This document shows positions 33,403 through 42,339 of a stretch of DNA of 64,000 nucleotides, one piece after another (position 1 is the first letter of the stretch; the number at the start of each line of letters is the position of its first letter). A program made the translations under genes and the position numbers. This DNA comes from Bacillus_BA songklensis (GTDB lineage Bacteria > Bacillota > Bacilli > Bacillales > Bacillaceae_H): the NCBI RefSeq assembly GCF_042649685.1, contig NZ_JBHRZT010000073.1:372001-436000 (forward strand), read 5' to 3'. The notes under the pieces are model-generated. The model had not been told where the DNA came from and did no database searches. It saw nothing but the letters and a program-made list of their open reading frames with translations.

Positions 33403-34317
33403 TTAAACCTGCAGCTCTGCGGAATGTTCCTTTACATAACGGTTATGCGGATGCTCTTTACACTCTTTGCTGCATGCTCTTAGGTGTTCATGTTCACATT
33501 CTTCACACAATAATAGATGTCTGTTGCACTCCGGATTTCCACATTTGACATAACGTTCTTCCGGCTTGCCGCAATGATAGCATTTCCCGACAACTGTTGC
33601 CTCTTCCGTACGATTGACAGGTACAGAAATTCGTTCATCAAACACGTAGCATTTTCCGTCCCACAAGCGGCCTTGTATTTCCGGGTCATACCCGTACGTG
33701 ATGATTCCGCCGTGTAATTGGGATACATCCTTGAAGCCTTCTTTGACCAGGAAGCCTGAAAATTTCTCGCAACGAATTCCGCCCGTACAATACGTTAGCA
33801 CTTTCTTATCTTTATATTCGTTTAAGTTATTACGAATCCAATCCGGTAGCTCACGGAATGTTTCAATGTCGGGTCTAATGGCATTTTTAAAATGGCCAAG
33901 ATCATACTCATAAGTATTGCGTGCATCTATAATGATCGTATCTTCCTCTTGCATAGCTTCGAAAAACTCTTTGGGTGAAAGACGTTTGCCGGTCATTACA
34001 TTCGGATTTATGTCATCTTCTAAATTGAGATGAACAATCTCCTTCTTCACCTTTACCTTCATTTTTTTGAACGCATGGCTTTCGCTCTTTTCTATTTTGA
34101 AAACCATATCTGAAAAACGAGGATCTTGATGCATAGCGTCTATATAAGCTTGAGTCTGTTCTTTTGTCCCTGACACTGTGCCGTTTAGACCTTCACTTGC
34201 TACAAGGATACGTCCTTTTAAGCCAAGTTCATTACAAAAAGCTAAGTGCTGTTCCTTAAACACTACAGGGTCATCTATGTGTACATATTTATAATAAAGT
34301 AAAACTTGATACTCCAT
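33403..34317 (-). CDS. trhO: tRNA uridine(34) hydroxylase, rhodanese domain
   Basis: It hydroxylates uridine 34 of certain tRNAs (TrhO/YceA family). N-terminal ferredoxin-like part 'YQVLLYYKYVHIDDP' ... 'SEGLNGTVSG', then the rhodanese domain with 'IIIDARNTYEYDLGHF' and the catalytic Cys in 'YCTGGIRCEKFSGFL'. A Cys-rich C-terminus ('CYHCGKPEERYVKCGNPEC') is typical of the Firmicutes form. ATG 34317 is taken as the start; a GTG three codons upstream (34326) is an alternative. It is the first clear housekeeping gene right of the island. Confidence 0.9.
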   Translation of the reverse strand: MEYQVLLYYKYVHIDDPVVFKEQHLAFCNELGLKGRILVASEGLNGTVSGTKEQTQAYIDAMHQDPRFSDMVFKIEKSESHAFKKMKVKVKKEIVHLNLEDDINPNVMTGKRLSPKEFFEAMQEEDTIIIDARNTYEYDLGHFKNAIRPDIETFRELPDWIRNNLNEYKDKKVLTYCTGGIRCEKFSGFLVKEGFKDVSQLHGGIITYGYDPEIQGRLWDGKCYVFDERISVPVNRTEEATVVGKCYHCGKPEERYVKCGNPECNRHLLLCEECEHEHLRACSKECKEHPHNRYVKEHSAELQV

Positions 34318-34846
34318 TTTCCTCACACCTATTCTTTATAAAGTAAAGCTTTCATCAGTTGGCTCTTGCTGCCGTTACAGCAGGACAAAACTTTTCCTTC
34401 CTATCATAACAAAAAAAATAAAAAATGGTTGTCTTTCAGTGCAAACCTCATTTTACCATTTATTATCAAATGGAGAATGGATAATCAGCTGCTTTCCTAA
34501 ATTTTTTAGGGGTAACATCTATAGAAATGGGGTAATGCAGAATCGTTTGTTGGGTGTATCATATCTGTTTTACAACAGATCATTTTTTTTGATGGTGATA
34601 TATGTAAAAGTTTAGTGCTATACAAAAAAACATAAAAACATTATAATAAGATTATAATTTTTGCTTTTGGGGAAAAAAAAAGTATAGTTTTATCACATTG
34701 TTTATTGAATTTTTAGAAAATATAGAACGTTTGTGCCGGATACTGAGCTTTGTGAGAAAGTATAAAAATTATGATAACATAGTTATTATGTGTGAAAAAA
34801 CTTACTATTTTTCTGCAATATAAAGCTAAGGAAGGGGATGCATACT
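34318..34846. other. Gene-free intergenic stretch between divergent trhO and gltP
   Basis: About 530 bp, very AT-rich. It must hold the promoters of both genes. I see a possible TTGTGA...TAACAT pair near 34750-34785 with overlong spacing and no convincing operator, RNA or small gene. Confidence 0.4.
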
Positions 34847-36109
34847 ATGAAAAGAATTGGACTAGCTTGGCAAATCCTAATTGGTTTAATTTTAGGTATT
34901 GCTGTAGGCGCTATTTTCTATGGGGATCCAAGAGTAGCAGAGTTTTTACAACCTATTGGCGATATCTTTATTCGTTTAATTAAGATGATTGTCATACCGA
35001 TTGTTGTTTCCAGCTTGATTGTCGGTGTTGCCGGCGTAGGGGACATGAAAAAGCTCGGTAAACTTGGCGGTAAAACAATTTTATATTTTGAAATCATTAC
35101 TACTGTCGCCATTCTTGTTGGTTTATTGGCGGCTAATATCTTCCATCCAGGAAGCGGCGTGGATATGTCCTCCTTGCAAAAAACAGATATCGGCAGCTAT
35201 GTAGAAACAACGGAAGAAACCAAAAGCCATGGCTTTGCTGAAACATTCGTCAACATCGTTCCTCCAAACATTGTAGCCGCAATGGTGGATGGAAACATGT
35301 TAGCTATTATTTTCTTCTCTGTATTATTCGGGCTGGGAGTAGCAGCGATTGGCGAAAAAGGAAGACCTGTCTTAAAGTTTTTTGAAGGTACAGCAGAAGC
35401 GATGTTCTATGTAACAAACCAGGTGATGAAGTTTGCTCCATTTGGGGTATTCGCCCTTATCGGGGTTACCGTATCAAAGTTTGGTGTGCAATCACTTATT
35501 CCATTAAGTAAGTTAATGATTCTTGTTTATGCGACTATGATTTTCTTTGTACTAGTTGTTTTAGGACTTGTAGCAAGATGGGCAGGTATTAATATTCTCC
35601 ATTTCATCAAATTATTGAAAGACGAATTGATTCTTGCTTATTCAACAGCCAGCTCCGAAACAGTATTACCTAGAATTATGAGTAAAATGGAGAAGCTTGG
35701 TTGTCCGAAAGGAATTGCTTCTTTCGTTATTCCAACAGGTTACTCCTTTAACCTGGATGGTTCTACACTGTATCAAGCATTGGCGGCCATCTTTATTGCT
35801 CAAATGTATGGCATTGATTTGTCTATCGCTGACCAAATCTCTTTAGTGCTTGTATTAATGGTAACATCTAAAGGGATTGCAGGAGTTCCTGGCGTATCAT
35901 TCGTTGTATTGTTAGCGACCCTTGGTACAGTCGGAATTCCGGTAGAAGGATTGGCATTTATCGCTGGTATTGACCGTCTGTTAGATATGGCGAGAACGGC
36001 TGTAAACGTTGTAGGTAACTCGTTAGCCGCTGTTGTTATTTCAAAATGGGAAGGCCAGTTTAACGAAGCAGATAAAGAAGCTTACTTGAACGAAGTAAGA
36101 GCATCTTAA
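34847..36109 (+). CDS. Dicarboxylate/amino acid:cation (glutamate/aspartate) symporter
   Basis: A 420-aa inner-membrane transporter of the DAACS/GltP-GltT family. About eight hydrophobic segments are visible. 'VIPTGYSFNLDGSTLYQ' is the TM7/HP region and 'SKGIAGVPGVSFVVLLATLG' is HP2; 'IDRLLDMARTAVNVVGNSLAA' holds the Asp/Arg/Asn substrate site. ATG 34847 is chosen because AAGGAAGGGG lies 9 bases upstream and abuts the other ATG (34838). It is a single-gene unit with its own terminator. Confidence 0.9.
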   Translation: MKRIGLAWQILIGLILGIAVGAIFYGDPRVAEFLQPIGDIFIRLIKMIVIPIVVSSLIVGVAGVGDMKKLGKLGGKTILYFEIITTVAILVGLLAANIFHPGSGVDMSSLQKTDIGSYVETTEETKSHGFAETFVNIVPPNIVAAMVDGNMLAIIFFSVLFGLGVAAIGEKGRPVLKFFEGTAEAMFYVTNQVMKFAPFGVFALIGVTVSKFGVQSLIPLSKLMILVYATMIFFVLVVLGLVARWAGINILHFIKLLKDELILAYSTASSETVLPRIMSKMEKLGCPKGIASFVIPTGYSFNLDGSTLYQALAAIFIAQMYGIDLSIADQISLVLVLMVTSKGIAGVPGVSFVVLLATLGTVGIPVEGLAFIAGIDRLLDMARTAVNVVGNSLAAVVISKWEGQFNEADKEAYLNEVRAS

Positions 36110-36144
36110 AATAATGGCACTGCTTTTATATAGGATACAAGTGA

Positions 36145-36180
36145 CAACAGGCTTGCGAGTTATTCGCAAGCCTGTTTTTT
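36145..36180 (+). terminator. Rho-independent terminator of the symporter gene
   Basis: AACAGGCTTGCGA pairs with TCGCAAGCCTGTT over a 5-base loop, followed by T6. Confidence 0.85.
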
Positions 36181-36265
36181 ATGGTATAAGGATAGAAAGA
36201 ACTGCGTTGATGTTTCATTTTTAGTTATCAAGTTTAAAAAACGGTTGATTTTGCTTTTAATGTAC

Positions 36266-36352
36266 AATGGGCCGCCATGTTATTAAATCCTTGATTTAGC
36301 GGATTTAACATGACGGCCCATTGCGCGGGGGGAGTCAAAAGGGACGATGACT
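36266..36352. repeat. R2-family hairpin repeat with tail hairpin
   Basis: AATGGGCCGCCATGTTA pairs with TAACATGACGGCCCATT around 'TTGATTTAGCGGATT'. It is followed by GCGCGGGGGGAGTC...GACTCACCCTCC, which forms a second hairpin just before the stop of the minus-strand lipoprotein gene and could terminate it. Confidence 0.6.
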
Positions 36353-36363
36353 CACCCTCCTCT

Positions 36364-37368
36364 TTATTTTTCCTCTAAGAAATATTTTTCAATATCATCT
36401 AAGAATAAGTTAGCTGCTTTTACACCGCCGGCCGTATTCCAGATTGCATCGTTTACTTTATGGGTATTGTTGTTTTTCACTACATTTAAGTTCTTGAATA
36501 ATGGGTCATTGATCCATTCTTCTTCTAATTTTGGTGCTTCACCTTTGTTTTCCGCCGGATCGTATGTGAAGTAGAAGAGGATATCGCCATCCATAGCAGG
36601 AATACGCTCTTTTGTTACATTCTTTTCGGCAAAGTCAGGTTGATCTTGTCCTTCAGGACGGGCAAAACCTAACTGGTCTAAGATCACACCAGAGAAAGTA
36701 TCTTTATGATAAATACGAACATCTCCAGGCATGAAACGAACAATGGATACTTTTTGATTTAATTTATCGCCAAGTTTACCTTTTAATTCTTCAACGCGCT
36801 GATCGAAGTCAGCGATTACTTTGTTGCCTTCTTCTTCTTTGTTTACTGCTTTTGCATAAAGTTTGAAGTTTTCTTTCCAGTCACCGCGCAATGTTTCAGC
36901 AAATACGGTTGGAGCAATCGCATTTAACTGTTCGTAAATTTTCTCATGACGCATCTTGTTGCCGATGATTAAATCCGGTTTTAGGGAAGCGATTGTTTCT
37001 ACGCTTGGTTCACCTTCATTACCGACGCTTTTTACACCTTTCATTTCATCCTTAATATGATCGTACCAAGGATCACCTGTCCATGATTGAACTGCGCCTA
37101 CCGGTTTTACACCCAATGCTAAAAGTGCTTCTGTTCCTTCGTTTGTTAAAATAACGACACGTTTAGGTGTATCTTTGATTTCGGTTGTTCCCATTGCGTG
37201 TTCTACTGTATAAGGCTTGCTTTCAGCCGTTTTTGCTCCATTTGAAGTATTGTTTTCTCCAGAAGCTTGCTTTTCTGCATTGCCGCAGCCTGCAAGTGCA
37301 AAAATTGCTACAAGCATAAGAGCTGCCAGCAACGAAGAGAAGCGGTTTTGTTTAAAGTATGTAAGCAT
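36364..37368 (-). CDS. Iron-siderophore ABC transporter substrate-binding lipoprotein (YfiY-like)
   Basis: 334 aa. The signal peptide ends in the lipobox 'FALAGC' with Cys28 as lipid anchor, followed by a Ser/Asn/Gly-rich linker. Class III binding-protein body 'PKRVVILTNEGTEALLALGVKPVG', 'ETIASLKPDLIIGNKM' and 'DFAEKNVTKERIPAMDGDILFYFT'. It resembles the B. subtilis YfiY protein of the schizokinen/arthrobactin (hydroxamate) system. It is transcribed divergently from the permease genes from a Fur-box promoter. Confidence 0.85.
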   Translation of the reverse strand: MLTYFKQNRFSSLLAALMLVAIFALAGCGNAEKQASGENNTSNGAKTAESKPYTVEHAMGTTEIKDTPKRVVILTNEGTEALLALGVKPVGAVQSWTGDPWYDHIKDEMKGVKSVGNEGEPSVETIASLKPDLIIGNKMRHEKIYEQLNAIAPTVFAETLRGDWKENFKLYAKAVNKEEEGNKVIADFDQRVEELKGKLGDKLNQKVSIVRFMPGDVRIYHKDTFSGVILDQLGFARPEGQDQPDFAEKNVTKERIPAMDGDILFYFTYDPAENKGEAPKLEEEWINDPLFKNLNVVKNNNTHKVNDAIWNTAGGVKAANLFLDDIEKYFLEEK

Positions 37369-37384
37369 ATAATTCCCTCCGCTT

Positions 37385-37399
37385 TGAAAATGATTTTCA
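37385..37399. promoter_or_regulatory. Fur box 1
   Basis: TGAAAATGATTTTCA is a 7-1-7 inverted repeat matching the Bacillus Fur consensus (TGATAATNATTATCA) in 13 of 15 positions. It lies between the -10 of the leftward promoter and the lipoprotein gene start. Confidence 0.85.
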
Positions 37400-37410
37400 T
37401 TTACAACTAG

Positions 37411-37439
37411 ATAGTATTCGATAAATCAGAACATGTCAA
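37411..37439 (-). promoter_or_regulatory. Sigma-A promoter for the siderophore-binding protein
   Basis: On the minus strand TTGACA (37439-37434) is 17 bp from TACTAT (37416-37411). Fur box 1 lies just downstream, fitting repression by Fur-Fe2+. Confidence 0.8.
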
Positions 37440-37447
37440 CACGAAAA

Positions 37448-37462
37448 TGAAAATGATTCTCA
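37448..37462. promoter_or_regulatory. Fur box 2
   Basis: TGAAAATGATTCTCA, a second Fur-type inverted repeat, ends 6 bases upstream of the rightward -35 element. Confidence 0.8.
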
Positions 37463-37468
37463 AAGTCA

Positions 37469-37497
37469 TTGACAGTATTTTACCCATCTCCTAAACT
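37469..37497 (+). promoter_or_regulatory. Sigma-A promoter for the siderophore permease operon
   Basis: TTGACA (37469-37474), 17-bp spacer, TAAACT (37492-37497), with Fur box 2 immediately upstream. The ATG of the first permease is 37 bp downstream of the -10. Confidence 0.65.
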
Positions 37498-37534
37498 TAA
37501 AGTAGAAATAGAAATATTAGAGGAGAAGAAATAG

Positions 37535-38539
37535 ATGCTGCTAAGACAAACAGGAGGAAAAGCCTTCGGATTGATAGTTAGTATATGTATATTACTTATT
37601 TGCATCGGACTTAGTATTGTTCTTGGATATACTGATACAAGTGTAAAAACGGCTATTCAAGCGTTCCAACATTTTGACGGTTCAAATGAGCACATTATTA
37701 TTCAGGATGTCCGTCTTCCCAGAGCATTGATTGGTGCTGCTGTCGGAAGCAGTTTGGCAATAGCGGGAGCGCTCATGCAAGCATTAATGAAAAATCCGCT
37801 TGCTTCACCTGATATCATTGGAATTAATGCGGGTGCGAGCTTTTTTATCGTGGTTGCGTTGATGGTTTTTTCCGTTAATTCCTTGCAGGCATTCACATGG
37901 CTTGCTTTCGCTGGTGCTGCGTTTGCTGCCTTTATTGTATATTTTTTCAGCGGGATTGGGAGCGGAGGCTTGACGCCAATGAAATTAACGCTCGCAGGTG
38001 CGGCGGTTGCAGCGTTGTTTTCCTCTTTGACTCAGGGACTATTAGTAATGGATGAATCGGCTCTTGATCAAGCCTTATTTTGGCTTGCGGGATCGGTTCA
38101 AGGGAGAAAGTCAGAAATTCTTCTTTCGGTTCTTCCTTATCTTGCAGTTGCAACGATTATGGCCTTTTTAATGTCTCAAAAAATTAATATTCTGACGATG
38201 GGCGAAGATGTAGCCAAAGGGTTAGGTCAAAGAACGGGAACAGTTAAGCTGATGATTGCGGTTGCCTTCGTGCTGCTTGCCGGCGGTTCTGTAGCGGTTG
38301 CCGGTCCGATTGGATTTGTGGGAATTATTGTTCCCCATATCGTCCGCTTATTGATTGGGAATGATTATCGCTGGATTTTGCCTTATTGCGGTGTAATAGG
38401 AGGCATTTTGCTCTTGTTGGCAGATATCGGGGCTCGCTATGTGATCATGCCGGAGGAGGTACCGGTTGGGGTGATGACGGCTTTTATCGGTACGCCGTTT
38501 TTCATTTACATTGCACGTAAAGGAGGCCGCACATCATGA
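37535..38539 (+). CDS. Iron-siderophore ABC transporter permease 1 (FecCD family, YfiZ-like)
   Basis: 334 aa, integral membrane protein with about nine or ten hydrophobic segments. 'VRLPRALIGAAVGSSLAIAGALMQALMKNPLASPDIIGINAGA' region (here split: start VRLPRALIG, end GINAGA) and 'GPIGFVGIIVPHIVRLLIG' are FecCD signatures. It dimerises with the next permease to import ferric siderophore. GAGGAGAAG precedes ATG 37535. Its stop overlaps the next start by 4 bp. Confidence 0.87.
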   Translation: MLLRQTGGKAFGLIVSICILLICIGLSIVLGYTDTSVKTAIQAFQHFDGSNEHIIIQDVRLPRALIGAAVGSSLAIAGALMQALMKNPLASPDIIGINAGASFFIVVALMVFSVNSLQAFTWLAFAGAAFAAFIVYFFSGIGSGGLTPMKLTLAGAAVAALFSSLTQGLLVMDESALDQALFWLAGSVQGRKSEILLSVLPYLAVATIMAFLMSQKINILTMGEDVAKGLGQRTGTVKLMIAVAFVLLAGGSVAVAGPIGFVGIIVPHIVRLLIGNDYRWILPYCGVIGGILLLLADIGARYVIMPEEVPVGVMTAFIGTPFFIYIARKGGRTS

Positions 38540-39591
38540 AGAAATATTTCCCGCTTCGTCTTGGAAAAGGGAACGTTTCACTATTACTTGATCGAAAGGC
38601 CGTTTGGATTAATATAAGTTTTATTTTTTTATTGCTAGCGGCGTTTTTAGTAAGTGCCGGAATGGGAGAACAGTTTATTCGACCATGGCATGTTATGAAT
38701 ATATTGTTAGGACAGGGAGATGCATTTGAACAATTGATAGTCAACTCATTTCGCATGCCTAGAATATTGATCGCTGTCCTAGTGGGTATGAGCCTTGCGG
38801 CAGCGGGGGCTATTTTACAGGCGGTTGTTCGAAACCCATTGGCATCTCCTGATATTATCGGGATTACAGGCGGAGCGTCGGTAGCTGTTGTGCTGTTTTT
38901 GGCGATTTTTAGTGATGAGAATAATGCTTTGACAGTAAGTATTCATTGGATGCCGCTAAGCGCCTTTATCGGTGCAGCCGTTGTAACGTTCTTGCTGTAT
39001 ATACTTGCGTGGAAGAACGGCTTATCTCCTATTCGTCTTGTGTTAATTGGAATCGGTATGTGGGCATTGACGAAAGCATTGACTACTATGTTTATGCTTT
39101 TAGGTCCCATTTATCAAGCAAGTCAGGCAAACGTTTGGATTACAGGATCCGTTTATGGGTCCAGTTGGAAGAATGTATGGGTGTTGGCGCCTATTACCGT
39201 AACTCTTCTTGTTATCACTATTGTCATGATAAGAAATATTAATATTCAAGAACTGGGAGAAGAAATCGCAATTGGAGTTGGAACAAATGTTCAAAAGCAG
39301 CGCTTGCTTTTATTGCTGATGAGTTCGGCATTAATCGGAAGTGCAGTTGCATTTGCAGGAGGCATTGGATTTGTCGGGTTGATGGCTCCACATATCGCCA
39401 GAAGGCTTGTCGGCTCCTCGTTCGGGGCATTGCTGCCTTTATCCTGCGTTATTGGGGCGATTTTAGTGGTAATGGCTGATTCTATCGGGCGAACATTTTT
39501 CCTGCCTGTTGAAGTTCCGGCAGGGGTATTTACAGCTGCCATTGGAGCCCCTTATTTCATTTATCTTTTATATAAGCAGCGAAACGCTTAA
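38536..39591 (+). CDS. Iron-siderophore ABC transporter permease 2 (FecCD family, YfhA-like)
   Basis: 351 aa, polytopic. 'FRMPRILIAVLVGMSLAAAG' and 'NPLASPDIIGITGGASVAVV' near the N-terminus and 'GGIGFVGLMAPHIARRLVG' near residue 270 are FecCD landmarks. The ATG (38536) overlaps the stop of permease 1, so they are coupled. It forms the second half of the membrane channel. Confidence 0.87.
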   Translation: MKKYFPLRLGKGNVSLLLDRKAVWINISFIFLLLAAFLVSAGMGEQFIRPWHVMNILLGQGDAFEQLIVNSFRMPRILIAVLVGMSLAAAGAILQAVVRNPLASPDIIGITGGASVAVVLFLAIFSDENNALTVSIHWMPLSAFIGAAVVTFLLYILAWKNGLSPIRLVLIGIGMWALTKALTTMFMLLGPIYQASQANVWITGSVYGSSWKNVWVLAPITVTLLVITIVMIRNINIQELGEEIAIGVGTNVQKQRLLLLLMSSALIGSAVAFAGGIGFVGLMAPHIARRLVGSSFGALLPLSCVIGAILVVMADSIGRTFFLPVEVPAGVFTAAIGAPYFIYLLYKQRNA

Positions 39592-39609
39592 AAAAGGAGC
39601 GAAGAGTAA

Positions 39610-40434
39610 ATGCAAGCATTAGAAACAAAGTCGCTGACATTGTCTTATGGAGATACCATTATTATAGATGAATTGAATTTAACGATTCCAAAAGGAGAAA
39701 TCACCGTTTTTATCGGAAGTAACGGCTGTGGGAAATCCACGCTTCTTCGTTCATTAGCCCGCTTGTTGAAACCGCAGTCCGGCTCCATTTTAATTGAAGG
39801 AGAGATGGTATCAAAACTTCCTACCAAGGAGATTGCCAAGCGGTTAGCCATTTTGCCCCAAGGCCCCATTGCTCCTGAAGGGCTGACAGTCTTGCAGCTA
39901 GTGAAACAAGGGCGTTATCCGTATCAAAAATGGTATCGTCAATGGTCTGAAGAAGATGAGCAAATTGTAAATAGTGCACTCCAAGCCACAGGTATGGAGG
40001 AGTTGGCCGATCGCTTCGTAGATTCGTTGTCTGGCGGACAAAGACAGCGTGCCTGGATTGCCATGACTTTAGCGCAGGATACGGACATCATTTTGCTGGA
40101 TGAGCCGACTACGTATTTAGACATGACACACCAAATAGAAATTTTAGATCTTTTATTTGAACTCAATGAGAAAGAAGAACGTACCATCATCATGGTGCTC
40201 CACGACTTGAACTTAGCGTGCCGTTATGCCCATCACCTTGTAGCGATTAAGGATAAAACGGTTTACGCTCAAGGAAAGCCGGAACAAGTGATTAGCTGTG
40301 AGCTCGTAAAGGACGTGTTCAATATGAATTGTGAAGTAACGGTTGACCCGCTTTTCGGAACACCATTATGTATCCCTCACGGCCGGGGAAGATACATTGC
40401 GGACAAGGTGGGAAAAAGCCATGAAGCAATTTAG
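39610..40434 (+). CDS. yusV: Iron-siderophore ABC transporter ATPase (YusV-like)
   Basis: 274 aa. Walker A 'GSNGCGKSTLLRSL', Q-loop 'LPQGP', signature 'SLSGGQRQRAWIAMTLAQ', Walker B 'DIILLDEPTTYLD' and the switch His in 'MVLHDLN'. It drives the adjacent permeases. In B. subtilis the homologous ATPase YusV serves several siderophore systems. AAAGGAG lies upstream of ATG 39610. The tail overlaps the FhuF-like gene by 14 bp. Confidence 0.88.
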   Translation: MQALETKSLTLSYGDTIIIDELNLTIPKGEITVFIGSNGCGKSTLLRSLARLLKPQSGSILIEGEMVSKLPTKEIAKRLAILPQGPIAPEGLTVLQLVKQGRYPYQKWYRQWSEEDEQIVNSALQATGMEELADRFVDSLSGGQRQRAWIAMTLAQDTDIILLDEPTTYLDMTHQIEILDLLFELNEKEERTIIMVLHDLNLACRYAHHLVAIKDKTVYAQGKPEQVISCELVKDVFNMNCEVTVDPLFGTPLCIPHGRGRYIADKVGKSHEAI

Positions 40435-41203
40435 CGATGAGGAGTTAAAGATCTTTAAAGGGAATTTTCGTCTGACGGAATGCTCGAATGCTTCTCCTTT
40501 ATCCATTAAAGCCGTTGACTTAACGGATGAACAACAATTAAAAGCCTATTTAATAAAGGTCAGAGAAAAAGTAGAAGCTGCAAATCTTACGGTGGCAGCT
40601 TCGCTTTTTATTAAACGGTACAGCTTTGCTGTTTTAGTGGCTCTTTACTCTATGAGTGTTCTTGACAAACGTCTGAATTTTTCGGTGGAAAATGTTTCTG
40701 TTGAGACATTGGATGAAGAAGATAATCTCTGGCTTCCTTCTTTTAAACTCCATGATTTATCAATAGAAGAGACTTCAAGGGCTGACCGATTGATATGGCG
40801 GGATGATGTCTTGAAGCAAATTTTTTGTCATCATGTGGATGTGTTGTTTACTCATATAATGAAAGTGTGCAAATTACCTAAATTGATTATGTGGGAAAAT
40901 CTTTATGTGTACATTTGCTGGATGTATGAACAGTTGCTAAACGATTCCCAGCTGCATTCCATTCATAAGCGAATAAGAAGTGACTTTCAATACATTCTAA
41001 AAGAAGGGAAAGGCCATTTATTTGGTATCTATCATCAAAATCCTTTCTTGAAATATGACCAGCCAGACCAATTCAGTGAGAAGGACGGCCAAGAAGTCCG
41101 AATTCGTAAAACTTGCTGCTTTGCTTATTTAACAGCCATGAAAGGAAAGCATTGCAAAACGTGTCCTGTTAGTTGCGGCCGTGAAGAAGCAGGGAAGTCA
41201 TAA
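40421..41203 (+). CDS. FhuF-like ferric siderophore reductase
   Basis: 260 aa. The C-terminus carries adjacent cysteines followed by CxxC ('RKTCCFAYLTAMKGKHCKTC'), the [2Fe-2S] signature of FhuF ferric-iron reductases. The middle ('VAASLFIKRYSFAVLVALYSM') matches the FhuF/IucA-IucC C-terminal domain. It would release iron from imported ferric siderophore in the cytoplasm. ATG 40421 is supported by AAGGTGGG. The frame is open upstream to 40343, inside the ATPase gene, and that start is rejected. Confidence 0.8.
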   Translation: MKQFSDEELKIFKGNFRLTECSNASPLSIKAVDLTDEQQLKAYLIKVREKVEAANLTVAASLFIKRYSFAVLVALYSMSVLDKRLNFSVENVSVETLDEEDNLWLPSFKLHDLSIEETSRADRLIWRDDVLKQIFCHHVDVLFTHIMKVCKLPKLIMWENLYVYICWMYEQLLNDSQLHSIHKRIRSDFQYILKEGKGHLFGIYHQNPFLKYDQPDQFSEKDGQEVRIRKTCCFAYLTAMKGKHCKTCPVSCGREEAGKS

Positions 41204-41224
41204 TCAAAAAGGTGGGACTGCTGA

Positions 41225-41473
41225 ATGGATAAGAGATTTTTAGAACAAATAGATGGATTGGTGGAAAAGTATACAGAACTATTACTGGGCGAAACATCTG
41301 AGGAACTCGCTGAAAAGGTAAAAGTATGGGCGTTATATACGCACATTGCCAAATCCATGCCGGCACTTGCCAAGCATTGGAATGAGACATACCCAGAAGC
41401 CAAGGCTGAAATGATTAAAGCAATTGGCGAGATTAAAACACTAAATGAGCAGCATAAAGCACAAAATAAATAA
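41225..41473 (+). CDS. yusU: YusU-like DUF2573 protein
   Basis: 82 aa, soluble, helical and charged ('MDKRFLEQIDGLVEKYTELL' ... 'MIKAIGEIKTLNEQHKAQNK'). The family sits directly beside yusV in B. subtilis, as here after the transporter genes. The function is unknown. AAAGGTGGG precedes the start and a terminator follows. Confidence 0.75.
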   Translation: MDKRFLEQIDGLVEKYTELLLGETSEELAEKVKVWALYTHIAKSMPALAKHWNETYPEAKAEMIKAIGEIKTLNEQHKAQNK

Positions 41474-41475
41474 AT

Positions 41476-41515
41476 AAAAGAAAACTCCTTGTTATTGCAC
41501 AAGGAGTTTTCTTTT
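41476..41515. terminator. Rho-independent terminator, bidirectional
   Basis: AAAAGAAAACTCCTTG pairs with CAAGGAGTTTTCTTTT. It ends the iron operon on the plus strand and could serve the minus-strand coat-protein gene that starts its 3' end at 41517. Confidence 0.85.
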
Positions 41516-41516
41516 A

Positions 41517-41846
41517 TTAATGGACGGGAAATTGAGATTTGTAGCCGGAGAATTGTTGGTATGATTGTTGTAATTTTTGTTGTTCCGCTGCCTCGATTCC
41601 ATACCATCCCTTTTTAAACATTAAATTGTAAAGCTCACGCTGTGTGTTTTCAGTTTCATTAAAGATGCCAAGGATGTCCCGGTAAAGTGCATCATGGCTA
41701 AATTCATGGAGCGCTGTACAGTAAGATGTCGTCATATATTTTTCAGTTGCTAATATATCGTTAATAAAGTCGCGATCATTCATCTGGGGAGTTTTAGGAA
41801 CTTGTGTTTCCGGATTTTGGATTTTATTCTGGTTTTGATTCATCAT
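41517..41846 (-). CDS. Spore coat protein, CotF-like (YusN-like)
   Basis: About 109 aa. An N-terminal Asn/Gln/Pro-rich segment is followed by the CotF-type helical domain ('NDRDFINDILATEKYMTTSY', 'ALYRDILGIFNETENTQREL') and ends 'MFKKGWYGIEAAEQQKLQQS'. Members of the family are coat proteins of the spore. The ATG 41846 follows AAGGAG; a second ATG at 41843 is also possible. It forms a two-gene unit with the next gene, 9 bp away. Confidence 0.78.
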   Translation of the reverse strand: MMNQNQNKIQNPETQVPKTPQMNDRDFINDILATEKYMTTSYCTALHEFSHDALYRDILGIFNETENTQRELYNLMFKKGWYGIEAAEQQKLQQSYQQFSGYKSQFPVH

Positions 41847-41855
41847 TTTCACTCC

Positions 41856-42125
41856 TTATTGAAGCATCTGGGATTGTTGATTGTTTTGTAAATGCTGAAG
41901 AATTTTATCGTAATGACGCTGATGCATTTGACAGCATTTTTCAAGTGCCTGCGAAATCTCTTGATCCTGACATTGGGCTGCAAAGAAATGAGCTTTTTTG
42001 ACAGCCATTAAGTTCCATGAAAGCATGTCTGTTAAATATAATGAATCTTTCGTAGATATTACTTGCGGCGGCTGCGGCATCATAGCGGCCTGCTGGCCTT
42101 GTTGTTGTTGCGGTTGCATTTGCAT
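41856..42125 (-). CDS. Spore coat-associated small protein, CotF-like
   Basis: 89 aa: a Gln/Met/Pro-rich N-terminus ('MQMQPQQQQGQQAAMMPQPP') and a helical ferritin-like segment ('LYLTDMLSWNLMAVKKAHF', 'ALEKCCQMHQRHYDKI'). The start has AGGAGGT at ideal spacing. It resembles the coat-protein gene downstream and probably contributes to the spore coat. Expression is likely from a sporulation sigma factor, but I could not identify the promoter. Confidence 0.7.
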   Translation of the reverse strand: MQMQPQQQQGQQAAMMPQPPQVISTKDSLYLTDMLSWNLMAVKKAHFFAAQCQDQEISQALEKCCQMHQRHYDKILQHLQNNQQSQMLQ

Positions 42126-42339
42126 ACAAAATACCTCCTGCTTAAAATGTTCATCGCTATATAGTTTGTCGGGTCTGTTCTTTTACTATGCAGTACAGCA
42201 TGTGGCAAAATGTTTAAAATCATATTCGAATAATTAGAGGAATGCTGAGATAATGCTAAACCATCTGCGCAACATACGATTAACATGGAAGTATATGGAT
42301 TGCAGGCAAATGTTAGGGTGGGACAGGAGGGGAACCATT

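Noticed and set aside
33345..33913. Plus-strand frames across trhO
   Set aside because: They are antisense shadows of a strongly conserved gene, without start signals.
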